Positions 33,741 through 44,754 of a stretch of DNA of 64,000 bases are shown one piece after another. How positions within the stretch are numbered: the stretch's first letter is position 1; each line of letters starts with the position of its first letter. The notes beneath the pieces were generated by a model that saw only the letters and a list, made by a program, of their open reading frames with translations, had not been told where the DNA came from and searched no databases. The DNA is taken from positions 303,616-367,615 of the forward strand of contig JARKPU010000051.1 of the NCBI GenBank assembly GCA_029975055.1, in the 5' to 3' direction. The position numbers and the translations under genes are program-made. The DNA comes from Anaerolinea sp. (lineage in GTDB: Bacteria > Chloroflexota > Anaerolineae > Anaerolineales > Anaerolineaceae).

Positions 33741-36700
33741 TTACTCGACCCAATCTTTGGCAATAACCTCCGCCTGCTCCAAGACCGTCCGCGTTGCCTT
33801 TTCCTGTTTGTCGGGCGGATAACCGTATTTCCGTAAAATCCGTTTGACCATCACGCGCAGCTTGGCGCGGACCGTTTCCCGCACCGTCCAATCAATCGTT
33901 GCATTGTTACGGACGGTTTCTACCAATTCTCTGGCGATGTTTTTGAGCGTGTCGTCCCCCAACACCTTGACGGCACTGTCGTTGACTTCGAGTGCGTCGT
34001 AAAAGGCAATCTCATCTTCGCTGAGGTTGAGCTGTTCGCCCCGTTTTTGGGCTTCACGCATTTCTTCCGCCAGCTTAATCAATTCAGCGATCACTTCCGC
34101 TGACTCTAGTGTGCGGTTCTGGTAAGAGCGGATTGTGCGTTCGAGCAGTTCGGTAAACGAGCGAGACTGCACAAGGTTCTTCCGCATCCGCATTTTGAGC
34201 TCATCGTTAAGCAGTTTCCTCAACAGTTCGATGGCAAGGTTCTTTTGCGGCATGCCTTTGACATCCGCAAGGAACTCATCTGACAAGATCGAGATTTCGG
34301 GTTTTTTCAAACCGGCGGCTGCAAAAATATCTATTACCTGATCGCTGGCTGCGACAGCGCGGGATAGGATCTGACGAATAGCCTGGTCGAGATCCTCCGC
34401 GCTGCGTTCACCATCTACGGTGGATTTGATAAAAGCCGTGCGCACCGCCTGGAAGAACGCGACATCATCTCTGATGGCGAGCGCGCGTTCGTCGGGGACC
34501 GCTAACGCGAAGGCTAAAGAGAGTTCGCGAACAGCCTGCAATAGGCGTTTTTTGCCATCCTCCAACTGGAGAATGTGCTCCATTGCCATCGGCAACACGG
34601 TCGTTTTCTCGGTCGCGGTCCCGGTGAAAAATTTCGACCAATCGAACCCGTGGAACAGCCCTTTGCAGATCTCGTAACGTTTGAGCAGTTCGTTGACCGC
34701 CTCTTCCTGGTTGGGGGTTTCGGCGGGGTGACCGGCTTCGGTGTATGCTGCCAGTGCTTTTTGCAGGTGATACGCCAGCCCTAGGTAGTCCACGATCAAA
34801 CCGCCGGGCTTGTCTTTATACACACGGTTGACCCGTGCAATCGCTTGCATTAGCCCATGCCCCTGCATAGGTTTATCAATGTACATGGTATGCAGCGGCG
34901 GAACATCGAAGCCGGTCAGCCACATATCCCGCACTATGACGATCTTGAACGGGTCGTGGGTGTCTTTGAAGCGTTTGGCAAGTTCTTCACGGCGCGCCTT
35001 GGTGCGTACATGCGGCTGCCATTCGAGCGGGTCGGTGGCGCTGCCCGTCATCACGATCTTAATCGCGCCTTGTTTGTCATCCTCTGAGTGCCAATTTGGG
35101 CGCAGTTTGATAATAGCGTTGTATAAATCTACGCAGATGCGGCGGGACATGCACACGATCATTGCCTTGCCATCCATGGCTTCGAGCCGCTTCTCAAAGT
35201 GATCAACCACGTCTTTGGCAATCAGCCCAATGCGTCTCTCGGTTCCCACGATGGCTTCGAGCGCCGCCCATTTGGTTTTGAGTTTTTCCTTCTTCTCAAG
35301 TTCTTCGCCTTCGGTCACTTCATCAAATTCAGGATCAATCTTCGGCTTTTCTTTTTCGTCCAGTTCTAACTTGGCCAGTCGTCCTTCATAGTAAATCTTG
35401 ACCGTGGCTCCGTCTTCCACCGCTTGCTGGATGTCATAGATACTAATGTAATTGCCGAACACAGATCGGGTATTGGCGTCCGTGTGCTCGATGGGTGTTC
35501 CGGTAAAACCGATAAAAGAAGCGTTGGGCAGTGAATCGCGCATGTGCCGGGCGTAACCGTCAATAAAGTCGTACTGGCTGCGGTGGGCTTCGTCCGCAAT
35601 GACTACGATGTTATGCCGGTCTGACAGCGGGCCGCCCGATTCGGCGGTAGGCATGAACTTCTGGATGGTGGTAAAGAACACTCCGCCCGCTTTCCGCCCT
35701 TTGAGCTTTTGGACCAGGTCTTCGCGGCTCTCGGCCTGCTCGGGCGTCTGGCGCAGGACTTCGGAACAGCGCGAGAACGTGCCAAAAAGCTGGTCATCTA
35801 GATCATTGCGGTCGGTCAAAACGATGATGGTGGGATTTTCCATGTCGCGATGCGCGACCAAACGCCCCGCATAGAAAGCCATGGTCAGGCTCTTGCCCGA
35901 CCCCTGGGTGTGCCAGATGACCCCAATACGCTGGTCGCCCATTTCGCCGCCTTTCATCGGGTTGGCCAGGTACGTACCTCTTAGCTCGCCCAAGGCAGCC
36001 CGTTGCACCCGCGAAGCGCGGATGGTTTCCCCCAGCGCATAATTGACTGCGTGGAATTGGTGATAGCCAGCGATCTTCTTGAGCGTGGGCGTGCCGCGTT
36101 CTTGTTCGAAGACAATAAAATAATGGATCAGGTCAAGGAAGCGGCGTTTGTCAAACACCCCTTTCAGCAGCACTTCCAACTGCGTGACCGTAGCGGGCGC
36201 GCTGGACTGGCCCTCAATCGTCTTCCAGGGTAGGAACCATTCTTTGTTCGCGGTAAGAGAGCCGATGCGGGCATTTAGGCCATCGGAAACGATGAGCAGC
36301 TCGTTTGTATGGAAGAGAGCCGGGATATCGTTTTTATAAGTTTGCAATTGGTTGAAGGCTGACCAGATAGTGGCTTTCTCATCGGCAGCGTTCTTAAGTT
36401 CGATAATGGCCATTGGCAGCCCGTTGACAAAGACCACTACGTCTGGACGGCGGTTGACTTTACCGTTCTGATGATCGGCTTCCACTGTGTATTGGTTGAC
36501 GACCAACCAGTCGTTGTTATCAGGATTTTGAAAATCCACCACATACGCCCGGCCGCTGACCATACGCCCGTCTTTGGCTTTGTATTCCACATCGATGCCG
36601 TTGACTAACAGATGATGAAAGGCATGATTGTTGAGCAGCAGCGAAGGCTTGCCGATTCGTGTGATTTTTTGGTTTGCTTCTTCGTGCGCTTGGGTGGGCA

Positions 36701-36884
36701 GGTTTCTGTTGATGCGTGTGATGGCGTCTCGCAGACGGCCTACCAGAAGCGTTCCCTGATAATCGCTGCGTTCCGGATTCTCTCCATCGCAGGCAATCTC
36801 AGGGCCGAAAGTGTAACCGTAGCCCAGGTCTTTGAACCAATCGATGGCGGCTTGTTCGATAATGGATTCGGTGAAGGGTGGCAT
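33741..36884 (-). CDS. hsdR: Type I restriction enzyme R subunit (HsdR)
   Basis: A 1047-residue motor and nuclease subunit. The PD-(D/E)XK site is visible as RRPDVVV (D148) and AIIELKN (E162, K164). Helicase motifs follow: TQGSGKS Walker A at ~326-332 and DEAH at 431-434, then FTGTPIE and the motif VI-like QAIARVNR. The C-terminal helical part binds the methyltransferase core. Length is normal. It is the last gene of the XRE-hsdM-hsdS-hsdR operon, 54 bp after hsdS, with AGGGA before its ATG. Confidence 0.95.
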   Translation of the reverse strand: MPPFTESIIEQAAIDWFKDLGYGYTFGPEIACDGENPERSDYQGTLLVGRLRDAITRINRNLPTQAHEEANQKITRIGKPSLLLNNHAFHHLLVNGIDVEYKAKDGRMVSGRAYVVDFQNPDNNDWLVVNQYTVEADHQNGKVNRRPDVVVFVNGLPMAIIELKNAADEKATIWSAFNQLQTYKNDIPALFHTNELLIVSDGLNARIGSLTANKEWFLPWKTIEGQSSAPATVTQLEVLLKGVFDKRRFLDLIHYFIVFEQERGTPTLKKIAGYHQFHAVNYALGETIRASRVQRAALGELRGTYLANPMKGGEMGDQRIGVIWHTQGSGKSLTMAFYAGRLVAHRDMENPTIIVLTDRNDLDDQLFGTFSRCSEVLRQTPEQAESREDLVQKLKGRKAGGVFFTTIQKFMPTAESGGPLSDRHNIVVIADEAHRSQYDFIDGYARHMRDSLPNASFIGFTGTPIEHTDANTRSVFGNYISIYDIQQAVEDGATVKIYYEGRLAKLELDEKEKPKIDPEFDEVTEGEELEKKEKLKTKWAALEAIVGTERRIGLIAKDVVDHFEKRLEAMDGKAMIVCMSRRICVDLYNAIIKLRPNWHSEDDKQGAIKIVMTGSATDPLEWQPHVRTKARREELAKRFKDTHDPFKIVIVRDMWLTGFDVPPLHTMYIDKPMQGHGLMQAIARVNRVYKDKPGGLIVDYLGLAYHLQKALAAYTEAGHPAETPNQEEAVNELLKRYEICKGLFHGFDWSKFFTGTATEKTTVLPMAMEHILQLEDGKKRLLQAVRELSLAFALAVPDERALAIRDDVAFFQAVRTAFIKSTVDGERSAEDLDQAIRQILSRAVAASDQVIDIFAAAGLKKPEISILSDEFLADVKGMPQKNLAIELLRKLLNDELKMRMRKNLVQSRSFTELLERTIRSYQNRTLESAEVIAELIKLAEEMREAQKRGEQLNLSEDEIAFYDALEVNDSAVKVLGDDTLKNIARELVETVRNNATIDWTVRETVRAKLRVMVKRILRKYGYPPDKQEKATRTVLEQAEVIAKDWVE

Positions 36885-36938
36885 GGAGTAATTTCCCTGT
36901 AAATAATTATATACGCTAGAATGCAGAACAGTAAATCA

Positions 36939-38153
36939 TCATTTAGCGTCTACATCTGCCACGCATAACTCGCCGGACATCAGGCGAGGCAAAAGCGAAT
37001 CCCTTAAATCGGCTATGTGAGCGGATTCTCTCGTGCGATTCTCCATTTCTTTAAAGATAGGCCTGACTGTCTCATCAAACCGTTTCAATGTGGCCTCATC
37101 AGGTGTAACAACAGGAAAGCTCTTTAAAATATCGGTTTTTAGATTGGTGAAAACACTACCATTGCCGAGAGCCACCAAGTCTTGCCTAATATGCTTGAAA
37201 AACAGGTACAGAAACTCTGTAGAGAAATGGGAGGTCGGAAAATACAGCCAACCGTCATGAATACAAGTATCAACTCCCAGTATTTTAGGGATGCCCGGTG
37301 TTGCGCTGTTGGAGAGAACCAGTGAACCAGATTTTAGAAAAACAGTCTTTCTCAGCCCAGATTCCTTGATGTGTTCCTTAATCTGCAATACAAACGGTGT
37401 TAACAAAGCAGTTACATCAGAGATTTTTAACCACCTAAGACCAGAGTCCGACAGAAAATCATGGATGGGTCGAGGTGAACCACCGCGCCTAATCACTACA
37501 TAGTCGCCAAGTGTGCCTTTCCGCCACTCGGGCGGTTGATCACCGTTAAACGGGTCGAGGTCCACGAACCAGGATTTAAAAATCGCCTGCGCCATCTGCT
37601 CTAAATGATGATTTATTTTCCCGTTGATATCAATCCGCTCATCTAAGGCAGAGAGGGTGTTAGCAATTGCTCGTTGTTCATCGAGAGAAACCGGATAGGA
37701 CACGATTAACTCCGAAAGCAAGCGTTCGCGGTTGAGTTCGGTTTGCCCGGTTGACCCCTCATCCATTTGGAGTATCTCTCCTTGGTGTGCCTTCAGAGCA
37801 TAGCCGAGATATTGGGGGATGAGTTTCTCGTTAGGACGTAAGACAATCATATGCCCGTCAATAATCGTTGGGTATATAACTTTGTTTAGTTGTGCTACAC
37901 GTCCCGCTGTTCCTTTACCAGTGGAATTAATCAGTATGTCTTCGTCACGCAGATACTTTTCTTGTGGAACGTTACGCTGTGACAAATCATGTAACCGCGA
38001 TTCCCCATAATTTATTACAAAATCCCGATTACACTTCTGGTTAAGCACCCGTACTGTCGTTTCGCTTTCTTCTTCCACGTAAGCGGGAGGAATACCCTTG
38101 GCAATATAACTTACCACTTCGCGGAGTGGTTCGATTCTCCATTTAGATGTCAT
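36939..38153 (-). CDS. hsdS: Type I restriction enzyme specificity subunit (HsdS)
   Basis: A 404-residue protein with two target-recognition domains separated by conserved coiled-coil helices: [44 protein letters not shown] in the middle and [40 protein letters not shown] at the end (given here as landmarks). The start is set at the ATG at 38151-38153 ([10 protein letters not shown]), which overlaps the hsdM stop by 11 nt; the longer frame to 38228 is translation inside hsdM. It recognises the bipartite DNA target for both methylation and cleavage. Confidence 0.94.
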   Translation of the reverse strand: MTSKWRIEPLREVVSYIAKGIPPAYVEEESETTVRVLNQKCNRDFVINYGESRLHDLSQRNVPQEKYLRDEDILINSTGKGTAGRVAQLNKVIYPTIIDGHMIVLRPNEKLIPQYLGYALKAHQGEILQMDEGSTGQTELNRERLLSELIVSYPVSLDEQRAIANTLSALDERIDINGKINHHLEQMAQAIFKSWFVDLDPFNGDQPPEWRKGTLGDYVVIRRGGSPRPIHDFLSDSGLRWLKISDVTALLTPFVLQIKEHIKESGLRKTVFLKSGSLVLSNSATPGIPKILGVDTCIHDGWLYFPTSHFSTEFLYLFFKHIRQDLVALGNGSVFTNLKTDILKSFPVVTPDEATLKRFDETVRPIFKEMENRTRESAHIADLRDSLLPRLMSGELCVADVDAK

Positions 38154-39687
38154 ACCCAATCGCCCCCAATCTCTTTCGAATTTCTTCCTCCAGCTCATGC
38201 GACCGTTTGAACATCTCGGAAAGCTCACTCGTCAGCAGAGCCATTTTTTCTTCAAAGGGCTCACCATCGTCTTCCTGCTCCTCTATCCCAACGTAGCGTC
38301 CCGGTGTTAATATATATCCTTGTCCTCTAATCTCTTCAACCGTTACAGATTTACTAAACCCCTGAATATCCTGATATCCTTGATCCCCGCATTTCCACAT
38401 ATGGTAAGCGCCGGCGATTTTAGAAATATCTTTATCCCCTAATTCACGATGTACCCGGTCTGCTAGCGTTCCCAGCTTGCGGGCATCGATGAATAGCGTC
38501 TTACCATGACGATTTTTCTTGTTGCGTGAGAGGAACCACAAACACACTGGGATCTGCGTGCTGTAGAACAATTGCCCTGGCAGGGCAACCATGCAGTCGA
38601 CAAAATCTTCCTCAATAATGGCTTTGCGAATCGCTCCCTCGCCAGAAGTGTTGCTCGACATGCTGCCGTTGGCAAGCACGAAACCCGCTGTGCCATTGGG
38701 CGACAGATGATGGATGAAATGCTGCACCCAGGCGAAATTTGCGTTGCCGGCCGGCGGCACGCCGTACTTCCAACGCTTGTCCTCACGCAGTGCGTCACCA
38801 CCCCAATCGCTCATATTAAAAGGCGGGTTTGCCAGAATAAAGTCGGCCTTCAGGTCAGGATGCTGGTCGCGGTGGAAGGAATCGGCCGGCTCTTTGCCCA
38901 GGTCGCCTTCAATGCCGCGGATCGCCAGATTCATCCTCGCCAGCTTGAACGTGGTGGGGTTGGATTCCTGCCCGTAGATCGAAATGTCGCCGACTCGTCC
39001 ACCGTGCGCCTCGACGAACTTCTCACTCTGCACGAACATCCCGCCGGACCCGCAGCAGGGATCGAAGACTCGGCCTTTGTACGGTGCGAGCATCTCCACC
39101 AGTACGCGCACCACCGATCGTGGGGTGTAGAACTCGCCGCCCTTGCGTCCCTCCTGGCTGGCGAACTGAGAGAGGAAATACTCGTACACGCGACCAAGCG
39201 TGTCCTGCTTGCGGCTTTCCTCATCTACGAAGTTAATCTTGTTGCTGACCATGTCTACCAGGTCGCCGAGCCGGCGCTTATCAAGCGTGGCGCGCCCGTA
39301 ATTGCCAGGCAGCATCCCTTTCAGGGGAGGGTTGTCCCGCTCGATAGCCTCCATCGCCTGATCGATTAAGTTTCCGATGGATTCTTGCTTAGCGTTATCC
39401 TGAAGCACTTTCCATCGAGCATCTCTCGGCACCCAAAAGGTACGCTCGGCCAGATAAACATCCCGATCCTCAGGGTCATCCAGCCCTTCTTTCTCTACCC
39501 GAGCTCTCACCTGCTCGAATATGTCGGAAACATATTTCAGAAAGATCAACCCCAACACAACGGACTTATACTCTGCTGCATCCAGGTGGCCGCGGAGCTT
39601 GTCGGCGGCTTCCCATAATTCATTTTCGATCCCAAGCGAAGCGCCGCTCCCGTTTTGGCTTTTACCGTTCTTCTTTTTTATCGGCAT
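38143..39687 (-). CDS. hsdM: Type I restriction enzyme methyltransferase subunit (HsdM)
   Basis: A 514-residue N6-adenine methyltransferase. An N-terminal helical HsdM domain ([21 protein letters not shown]) is followed by the AdoMet motif DPCCGSGG at 209-216 and the catalytic NPPF at 287-290. GAAACTT-type leader with AGGAAACT precedes the ATG. It lies 49 bp after a small XRE gene and overlaps hsdS by 11 nt. Together with HsdS it forms the modification enzyme; HsdR adds restriction. Confidence 0.96.
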   Translation of the reverse strand: MPIKKKNGKSQNGSGASLGIENELWEAADKLRGHLDAAEYKSVVLGLIFLKYVSDIFEQVRARVEKEGLDDPEDRDVYLAERTFWVPRDARWKVLQDNAKQESIGNLIDQAMEAIERDNPPLKGMLPGNYGRATLDKRRLGDLVDMVSNKINFVDEESRKQDTLGRVYEYFLSQFASQEGRKGGEFYTPRSVVRVLVEMLAPYKGRVFDPCCGSGGMFVQSEKFVEAHGGRVGDISIYGQESNPTTFKLARMNLAIRGIEGDLGKEPADSFHRDQHPDLKADFILANPPFNMSDWGGDALREDKRWKYGVPPAGNANFAWVQHFIHHLSPNGTAGFVLANGSMSSNTSGEGAIRKAIIEEDFVDCMVALPGQLFYSTQIPVCLWFLSRNKKNRHGKTLFIDARKLGTLADRVHRELGDKDISKIAGAYHMWKCGDQGYQDIQGFSKSVTVEEIRGQGYILTPGRYVGIEEQEDDGEPFEEKMALLTSELSEMFKRSHELEEEIRKRLGAIGYDI

Positions 39688-39736
39688 AAGTTTCCTCTAT
39701 AATTCAGTTCTCAACAACGAGAGATGGAAAACAAGG

Positions 39737-39979
39737 TCATTGAGACGAGCTATCTTTCTCAAAAACAAGCAAATCCCCTACCTGGCAGTTAAAATATTCG
39801 CATAACGCCTGGATCACAGGGGCATCATATCGGGTTACTTGGTTATTAGCCCATGAATTCAAGGTTGACCAGGCAATGCCGGTCCCGCGCTGTACATCAT
39901 TAATTGCAATGCTGTGTTGCTCTCTAGTGGCCTTTTCGGCAAGCAGCATCCGAAATCTATTGATTATTCTTCCGGTCAT
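39737..39979 (-). CDS. XRE-type regulator upstream of hsdM
   Basis: An 80-residue single-domain helix-turn-helix protein (AINDVQRGTGIAWSTLNSWANNQVTRYDAPVIQALCEYFNCQVGDLLVF). The ATG at 39977-39979 is preferred because AAGGGG lies six to seven bases upstream; the frame opens earlier at 40039 without a site. It is first in the hsd operon and may control its expression, as C proteins do in other restriction systems. Confidence 0.8.
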   Translation of the reverse strand: MTGRIINRFRMLLAEKATREQHSIAINDVQRGTGIAWSTLNSWANNQVTRYDAPVIQALCEYFNCQVGDLLVFEKDSSSQ

Positions 39980-40236
39980 GTTTGACCCCTTATGAGAAGG
40001 GAATAGGATTATCTTATGCGCACTTGATAAAATTGTCAAAGAAAATCAAGGACTAGTCGTGCAATTAGGCTACGAATCAAAGAAGCGTGCTATCAAAACA
40101 GGCGAACCATTCATCCGCAATCCCGGACAATCTCTTTGGCTAGCAACGCTAATCACACCAAGTTTGCCACACAGTATAATAAATGCCGTTGCGCAGGTTT
40201 ATTTTAGGATATTGCTAATGATGGAGAAGCGATGCC

Positions 40237-40548
40237 ATGGCGCAGAAAACTACTATTCCCCAGAAATATCAGGTGTGGATCGAGGTGCGCAGACGTTATC
40301 ACTTATCAGACGCCCAGATCCAGATGGCAAGAGAAATGGGTCTGAACCCGAACAAGTTCGGCAAACTGGCGAATGAAAAGCTGGAGCCGTGGAAGAAACC
40401 CTAACCGGAGTTTATCGAGGAGATCTATTACAAGCGTTTTGGTAGAAGACAGCCTGAAATTGTTCGTAGCATTGAGCAGTTAGTACAGGATCAACGGGAA
40501 AAGAAAGCGGAACGCAAAGAGCGTCGTGATAAGCCATCAGAGCTGTGA
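40237..40548 (+). pseudogene. Hypothetical protein gene interrupted by a nonsense codon
   Basis: From an ATG at 40237 (GGAGAAGCG upstream) the frame encodes MAQKTTIPQKYQVWIEVRRR and a helix-turn-helix-like part up to EPWKKP, then TAA at 40402-40404, then continues in the same frame PEFIEEIYYKRFGRRQPEIV to a stop at 40546-40548. One base change (TTA to TAA) would explain it. The two halves look like one ~103-residue protein. The longer frame 40059-40376 in another phase is a shadow. Confidence 0.6.
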
Positions 40549-40602
40549 TCCAAAACCGACGTTTTTATCGATAGAGTCTTTACCCCTTTAATTCAATGTC
40601 CT

Positions 40603-41427
40603 TCAGATAAAAATTACATAGGACTCAATATCTGGAAATTTCTGCTGGCAAAACTGCCGCACCTGTTCTGCACATTCGTTAGCCAGAAGCACGCTCCAGT
40701 GCGCGCCAACGATCTCCACGTGAATGTACTGAACCCGGATCTCCTCTTGCTGATACCTTTCTACATGGTCACGAATTTGGGCAAATACATCCTCACAGGT
40801 GTCACCGTTCGCTAAATGGATACGCACTTCTACGCTTCCAGTCGAAAATTCCGGTTCGTAAATGTTCAATTGCTGACCTGTGCGTAGGCAAGTCTTGCAT
40901 ACGTCTCCAACGAATTCTGGCTCGACGAAGGGAAGCGGATCTCCACAAAAGTAGTGACTTTCCTCCACCTTTCCGCAGCGGCTTTCAAGTCTGGGCATGC
41001 AGTTCGCCAGTTGAAAAGCCTCAAAGAAGTGAATTTTTCCGGTGTCGGGATCGTACCATCCGTTCAGGTGGGGCAATAGGTGTTCTTCGTAATACTCGTC
41101 AGGGGCCAGGTATCGAACAGGCAAGACTGGCAGCCAGGGATACCCTTCGTATAAGGTATCGATCTTCTCTTGAACAATATCCTGAAGCCCAGGATCTTCA
41201 AGACAAACAATCAATTCACTGACCGTTGGAGATGAATTTTCGGCAGTGATTCCCGACCAGCCATAATTCACTTCGGCAATAACCCGATCCTCAGCCCCGA
41301 TAACATAAAATGACCAGCGTGAAGTAACCGAGAAATCCTCTTCGCGTTCCTGCGCTGCATAGATCAACAAGTCGTACTTGAGTAACTGAGAACGGTATTT
41401 CGGAAGATCGTTACGAATTCTCGACAT
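40603..41427 (-). CDS. Hypothetical protein with cysteine pairs
   Basis: A 274-residue acidic protein. CGKVEESHYFCGD and VCKTCLRTG give a likely zinc site in the middle; the C-terminal ~90 residues (TGSVEVRIHLANGDTCEDVFAQIRDHVERY) are alpha/beta. No family recognised. It follows the LuxR-type gene by 65 bp on the same strand, so they may be co-regulated. Confidence 0.55.
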   Translation of the reverse strand: MSRIRNDLPKYRSQLLKYDLLIYAAQEREEDFSVTSRWSFYVIGAEDRVIAEVNYGWSGITAENSSPTVSELIVCLEDPGLQDIVQEKIDTLYEGYPWLPVLPVRYLAPDEYYEEHLLPHLNGWYDPDTGKIHFFEAFQLANCMPRLESRCGKVEESHYFCGDPLPFVEPEFVGDVCKTCLRTGQQLNIYEPEFSTGSVEVRIHLANGDTCEDVFAQIRDHVERYQQEEIRVQYIHVEIVGAHWSVLLANECAEQVRQFCQQKFPDIESYVIFI

Positions 41428-41492
41428 GAATGTTCCCTGTGTTGGTGTACATCATAGATGATAGTACGGAACTGCACAAGAAGGTCAGGAGC

Positions 41493-41915
41493 TTAATTGT
41501 CCAAGCCAACTGTTGAGGAATCGTACAAACCTAATATTCCTGCTTTTGCAACTAGGTGCTCGCGAGTGAGTGCTTGCAGGCGATCTTTCAGTCTAGAAAC
41601 ATAAAAGCGTACAGTTCGAGGCTTGATATCGCAAACGGTCGCGAGCTGATCATCATTCATTCCGGAAGCCAATCCTTGCAAGATGCGTGCTTCTGTAGCG
41701 GAAAAATTCATTCGCCGGTATAGCGATTCGGTCCCACGAATAGGCGTAATGATAAGCGTATCTCCCTTTTGGATTGCCTGAAAAGGGCCGCAATGTGCCT
41801 GAAAGGGTGGTTCCCATAATCCCATCTGGATGCGCTGAAGCAACACTTCGGTTTGAACAGTCTCGTGCATAACAATAATGGCATTATTTTCGCCGATAAA
41901 GACGATCTGGGACAA
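41493..41915 (-). CDS. LuxR-type helix-turn-helix regulator
   Basis: A 140-residue protein. Residues ~70-130 form a LuxR/NarL-type DNA-binding domain (FSATEARILQGLASGMNDDQLATVCDIKPRTVRFYVSRLKDRL). The N-terminal half is a short beta-rich region without a phosphorylation site or known ligand domain. It is divergent from the 42175 gene, and the 260 bp between them contains three strong inverted repeats, so local regulation is likely. Confidence 0.8.
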   Translation of the reverse strand: MSQIVFIGENNAIIVMHETVQTEVLLQRIQMGLWEPPFQAHCGPFQAIQKGDTLIITPIRGTESLYRRMNFSATEARILQGLASGMNDDQLATVCDIKPRTVRFYVSRLKDRLQALTREHLVAKAGILGLYDSSTVGLDN

Positions 41916-42021
41916 AGTCTCAAAATCCCCCTTCTTTTGTTTGGTTGTATATATCAGTTTGATTTTGGTTATTTTATATGACCGATCCTTTATGGGTAAC
42001 TGGGAAAATCCGCATTATTGG

Positions 42022-42115
42022 TTGCGGTTTTCCACACTCGATTGCGGGAAACCGCAATCTCTTCTCTGATTGTCAAAAACGGCAAGATTACTCTCCCTCT
42101 TGCCGCTTTTGACAA
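42022..42115 (+). promoter_or_regulatory. Three overlapping inverted repeats, attenuator-like
   Basis: TTGCGGTTTTCC (42022-42033) can pair with GGGAAACCGCAA (42046-42057), while GATTGCGG (42040-42047) pairs with CCGCAATC (42052-42059) around GAAA: mutually exclusive hairpins. Downstream, an 18-nt arm at 42070-42087 (TTGTCAAAAACGGCAAGA) pairs with 42098-42115 with one mismatch. The region precedes the 42175 gene. Confidence 0.5.
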
Positions 42116-42174
42116 ATGGTCAGGCGAGTTCGTGCGCTGTACATTCAGAACATCACAACTTTCGAGGAAAACGA

Positions 42175-42606
42175 ATGAACCAACCTGATCACCCGTCTTT
42201 GTTGACCGTTGATGCTGCCCAGCAGATGCGCCAGGCCGCGAAAGCGATGCGCGATTTGGCCTTCGGCCTGGAGCAATACGCCGCTGAACCTTGTTTTTCC
42301 GCTGTAAATAAGATCAGCCGTGACCTGAGCCGTGTTGGCTGGAACGCAATTTATACCTCATTGTTGATGTCCGAACTGGCTGAAGCGATGCAGGAAGAGA
42401 ATGGCAATCCCCAAGAACGAACGGGATCAAATCACTTTTTCCAGCACCTGGATGCCCTGCTGACGGCGATCAATTACTTTTCCCGAAGCATTGTCCGGTT
42501 GAAACGTATTGGGAAAAACCTTCCGGGAACCGAAGAGATCAAGCCCCATTGGACAGAACTGTACGACCGCCTGAAAGAGGTGTCGCGTGAATGCAAGTCC
42601 TTCTGA
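42175..42606 (+). CDS. Hypothetical helical protein upstream of a serine recombinase
   Basis: A 143-residue mostly helical protein (AAQQMRQAAKAMRDLAFGLEQYAA, HLDALLTAINYFSRSIVRLKRIG). The ATG at 42175 follows GAGGAAAACGA; the frame opening at 42070 would translate the hairpin region and is rejected. The stop overlaps the GTG start of the next gene. Probably co-expressed with the recombinase; possibly a recombination-directionality or accessory factor, which is only a guess. Confidence 0.55.
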   Translation: MNQPDHPSLLTVDAAQQMRQAAKAMRDLAFGLEQYAAEPCFSAVNKISRDLSRVGWNAIYTSLLMSELAEAMQEENGNPQERTGSNHFFQHLDALLTAINYFSRSIVRLKRIGKNLPGTEEIKPHWTELYDRLKEVSRECKSF

Positions 42607-42793
42607 CGTTCCAGTTGAAGAACCATTGAATCCAGCTGCTGAAGAAAAAATCCGCGAGTTTTGTTATGAACTAGCCCTAGCGCTGCGCCGCATCACCGGG
42701 CGCAAAGTTTATCAGGGACTAGAAGACCTGCCCAAAGTAGTCCGAGAAGCCATCGAGAATGCCAATGGAACTGAACCTACCAACCAATCCTGA
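42587..42793 (+). CDS. Small hypothetical protein (GTG start)
   Basis: A 68-residue acidic helical protein (AAEEKIREFCYELALALRRITGRKVYQGLEDLPKVVREAI) beginning at a GTG after GAGG and overlapping both neighbours, by 20 nt upstream and 35 nt with the recombinase start. The nesting of three frames argues for a coupled three-gene operon. Confidence 0.5.
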   Translation: MNASPSDVPVEEPLNPAAEEKIREFCYELALALRRITGRKVYQGLEDLPKVVREAIENANGTEPTNQS

Positions 42794-44570
42794 CGACCTG
42801 AAAAATAAAATCCAGAGCTTTCTCGGTGACCTTGCACGCAATCCCGATCAGGAAGTGGCCGGCATTTATACCCGTATTTCTCGCCTGGACCCACGCCACC
42901 ATGGTTACTCTCTGGAGATCCAGCCGGATCGCTCTGAAGAGTACGTGAAGTCGAAGGGCTGGCGCGTGTATGGGGTTTATGAAGACCCAGCGAAAACAGG
43001 GCGCAACAGCCGGCGCCCAGGCCTTCAGCGGCTGCTGCAGGATGTTCGCGCGGGAAGAATCACAGTAGTGGTCGTTCACCGGTTAGATCGTCTGTACCGC
43101 AACTTAGAATCCCTGTTGCGCTTTCTAAAGCTGATCAAGCGTTACAAGGTGCGGCTTGTCTCGGTCACCGAGCAGATTGACACGGATAACTGGTGGGGCA
43201 GGTTGGTGCTTTATGTGCTGGGCGCGCTGGCGGAAATGTATATCTGGCAGGCCAGCGCGCGGACGCGAGAAGCCAAGCTGGAGCGTGTGATGAAGGGCCT
43301 GTCGAATGCCTCCTACCGCTTTGGCTATTGCAATGGCTTATGTTCCAGTTGCACGGACCCGAACGGCAAAGATTACTGCCCGCTGTTTGGTCATCCAGAC
43401 CGACCGGAAAGCGAGCGCGGCCGCATCCCGGTTCCTCATCCGATTGAATCCCATGCTGTCCAGCTCATTGTTGTTTCGTATCACCAGGGAAAAAGTGATC
43501 TTGATATTGCCAGCGCCCTGAATGGAAATATCTTCCGATTGCCTGATAGCACGGAAGTCCACTTTCGTACGAAGGGCCGGCCAGGCAGCGTCCCGCCTGG
43601 CCCATTCAGCCGGGATAATATACGCGACATTGTGCGCAGCCCGTACTACGTTGGCCTGGTGGCGCATTATCCAACTCGCCCATTAGACATGGAGGATGAT
43701 CCCGAAGATCCTCGGAGAAAACCGAACAGCCTGCCATTGGCCAACAAGCGCGTGCCTCAGCAACTTACCGAAGGTGTGCACACCGCCCTCTACGCGAAGG
43801 CGTTGTGGGAATCGAACATGCAGCTGCGAAAAGCTAAATCGAACATGAAAGCAACCACCCACACGCCCCGGCCAGAGTACCTGCTGACCGGTGTCGGGCG
43901 CTGCTGGGTGTGTTATGAGTACGGGAAGATCAAAGCTGGCTTCTGTGGTGTTCGGGGTGGCAGCGGCATTTCGTATTATCGCTGCGCCACGGTTCGAGAC
44001 CGGGGAAAAAATTTGCAGGCTAAACAATCAGAGGAAGCCGTTTATACGGGTACACGGCCGGTGGAACCGAATCACCAATGGGAGGGCTTGCTGGAAGCAC
44101 ATCTGGGCAATTGGAAAGCTGAGGAAGTCGAAGGTGAGATTGACAGGCTCGTTGGCAAGCTGGTGATCCCTGAGAAGTGGCACGACATGATCTATGCCTA
44201 CTATCTGCACGATAACGGCCTGGCCGAATTCGAGCGAGAAACGTACAACCTGCGTAAAGAACTAGAACGTCTGCAGCGGCTATTTACCGGTGGGTACCTG
44301 AACCAGGCTCAATTTGAGGAACGCGCGGTAGATATCACCAGACGGTTGAAGGAGCATCAGCCGGCCAGCCAGCCGGAAGTGAAAGAAGTGTTACGGTTAC
44401 TCAAAGATTTCAAGTCCACCTGGAAATTACTCTCTCTTTCTGAGAAAAAAGCACTACTGAAGGTGATCTTTGTTGCGCTTTACTTTGACCAGGATGGAAC
44501 GATAAGAAAAGCGATGGTTAATAATCCTTTTGACCATTATATTCGACCTGTCTGCCACAATATTTCGTAG
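42759..44570 (+). CDS. Large serine recombinase 1
   Basis: A 603-residue site-specific recombinase. The resolvase domain spans ~32-180 with the nucleophile S41 in IYTRIS and VVVVHRLDRLYRN. It continues through a recombinase domain with an unusual cysteine insert CNGLCSSCTDPNGKDYC near 200, a zinc-ribbon-like part (CWVCYEY...C) and a C-terminal coiled coil (LRKELERLQRLFTGGYLNQAQFEERAVDITRRLKEH). The family integrates elements unidirectionally. It lies away from any visible tRNA, so its attachment site is not apparent. It is related to the split recombinase at 47767-51810, sharing the cysteine insert. Confidence 0.92.
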   Translation: MPMELNLPTNPDDLKNKIQSFLGDLARNPDQEVAGIYTRISRLDPRHHGYSLEIQPDRSEEYVKSKGWRVYGVYEDPAKTGRNSRRPGLQRLLQDVRAGRITVVVVHRLDRLYRNLESLLRFLKLIKRYKVRLVSVTEQIDTDNWWGRLVLYVLGALAEMYIWQASARTREAKLERVMKGLSNASYRFGYCNGLCSSCTDPNGKDYCPLFGHPDRPESERGRIPVPHPIESHAVQLIVVSYHQGKSDLDIASALNGNIFRLPDSTEVHFRTKGRPGSVPPGPFSRDNIRDIVRSPYYVGLVAHYPTRPLDMEDDPEDPRRKPNSLPLANKRVPQQLTEGVHTALYAKALWESNMQLRKAKSNMKATTHTPRPEYLLTGVGRCWVCYEYGKIKAGFCGVRGGSGISYYRCATVRDRGKNLQAKQSEEAVYTGTRPVEPNHQWEGLLEAHLGNWKAEEVEGEIDRLVGKLVIPEKWHDMIYAYYLHDNGLAEFERETYNLRKELERLQRLFTGGYLNQAQFEERAVDITRRLKEHQPASQPEVKEVLRLLKDFKSTWKLLSLSEKKALLKVIFVALYFDQDGTIRKAMVNNPFDHYIRPVCHNIS

Positions 44571-44754
44571 TCAGTTGCATTTTCCAACAAGATCAAGGAG
44601 GGATGGAAATCTACCCGTCTCTCCTTGAATTCTTTGCAAGTATTAAAAAGGGACTCTGCCTAAAGGCAACTTAGCTGCATCTAATACATGCACTATTAAA
44701 ACAACACATGCCTGCCGATCACTGCTGTAGTTTGAGTTTGGTTTTTACTTGAAT

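Noticed and set aside
22064..40000. CRISPR array in the defence-like island
   Set aside because: No regularly spaced direct repeats of 20-40 bp and no cas genes were found; short repeats present are hairpins or hsdS remnants.
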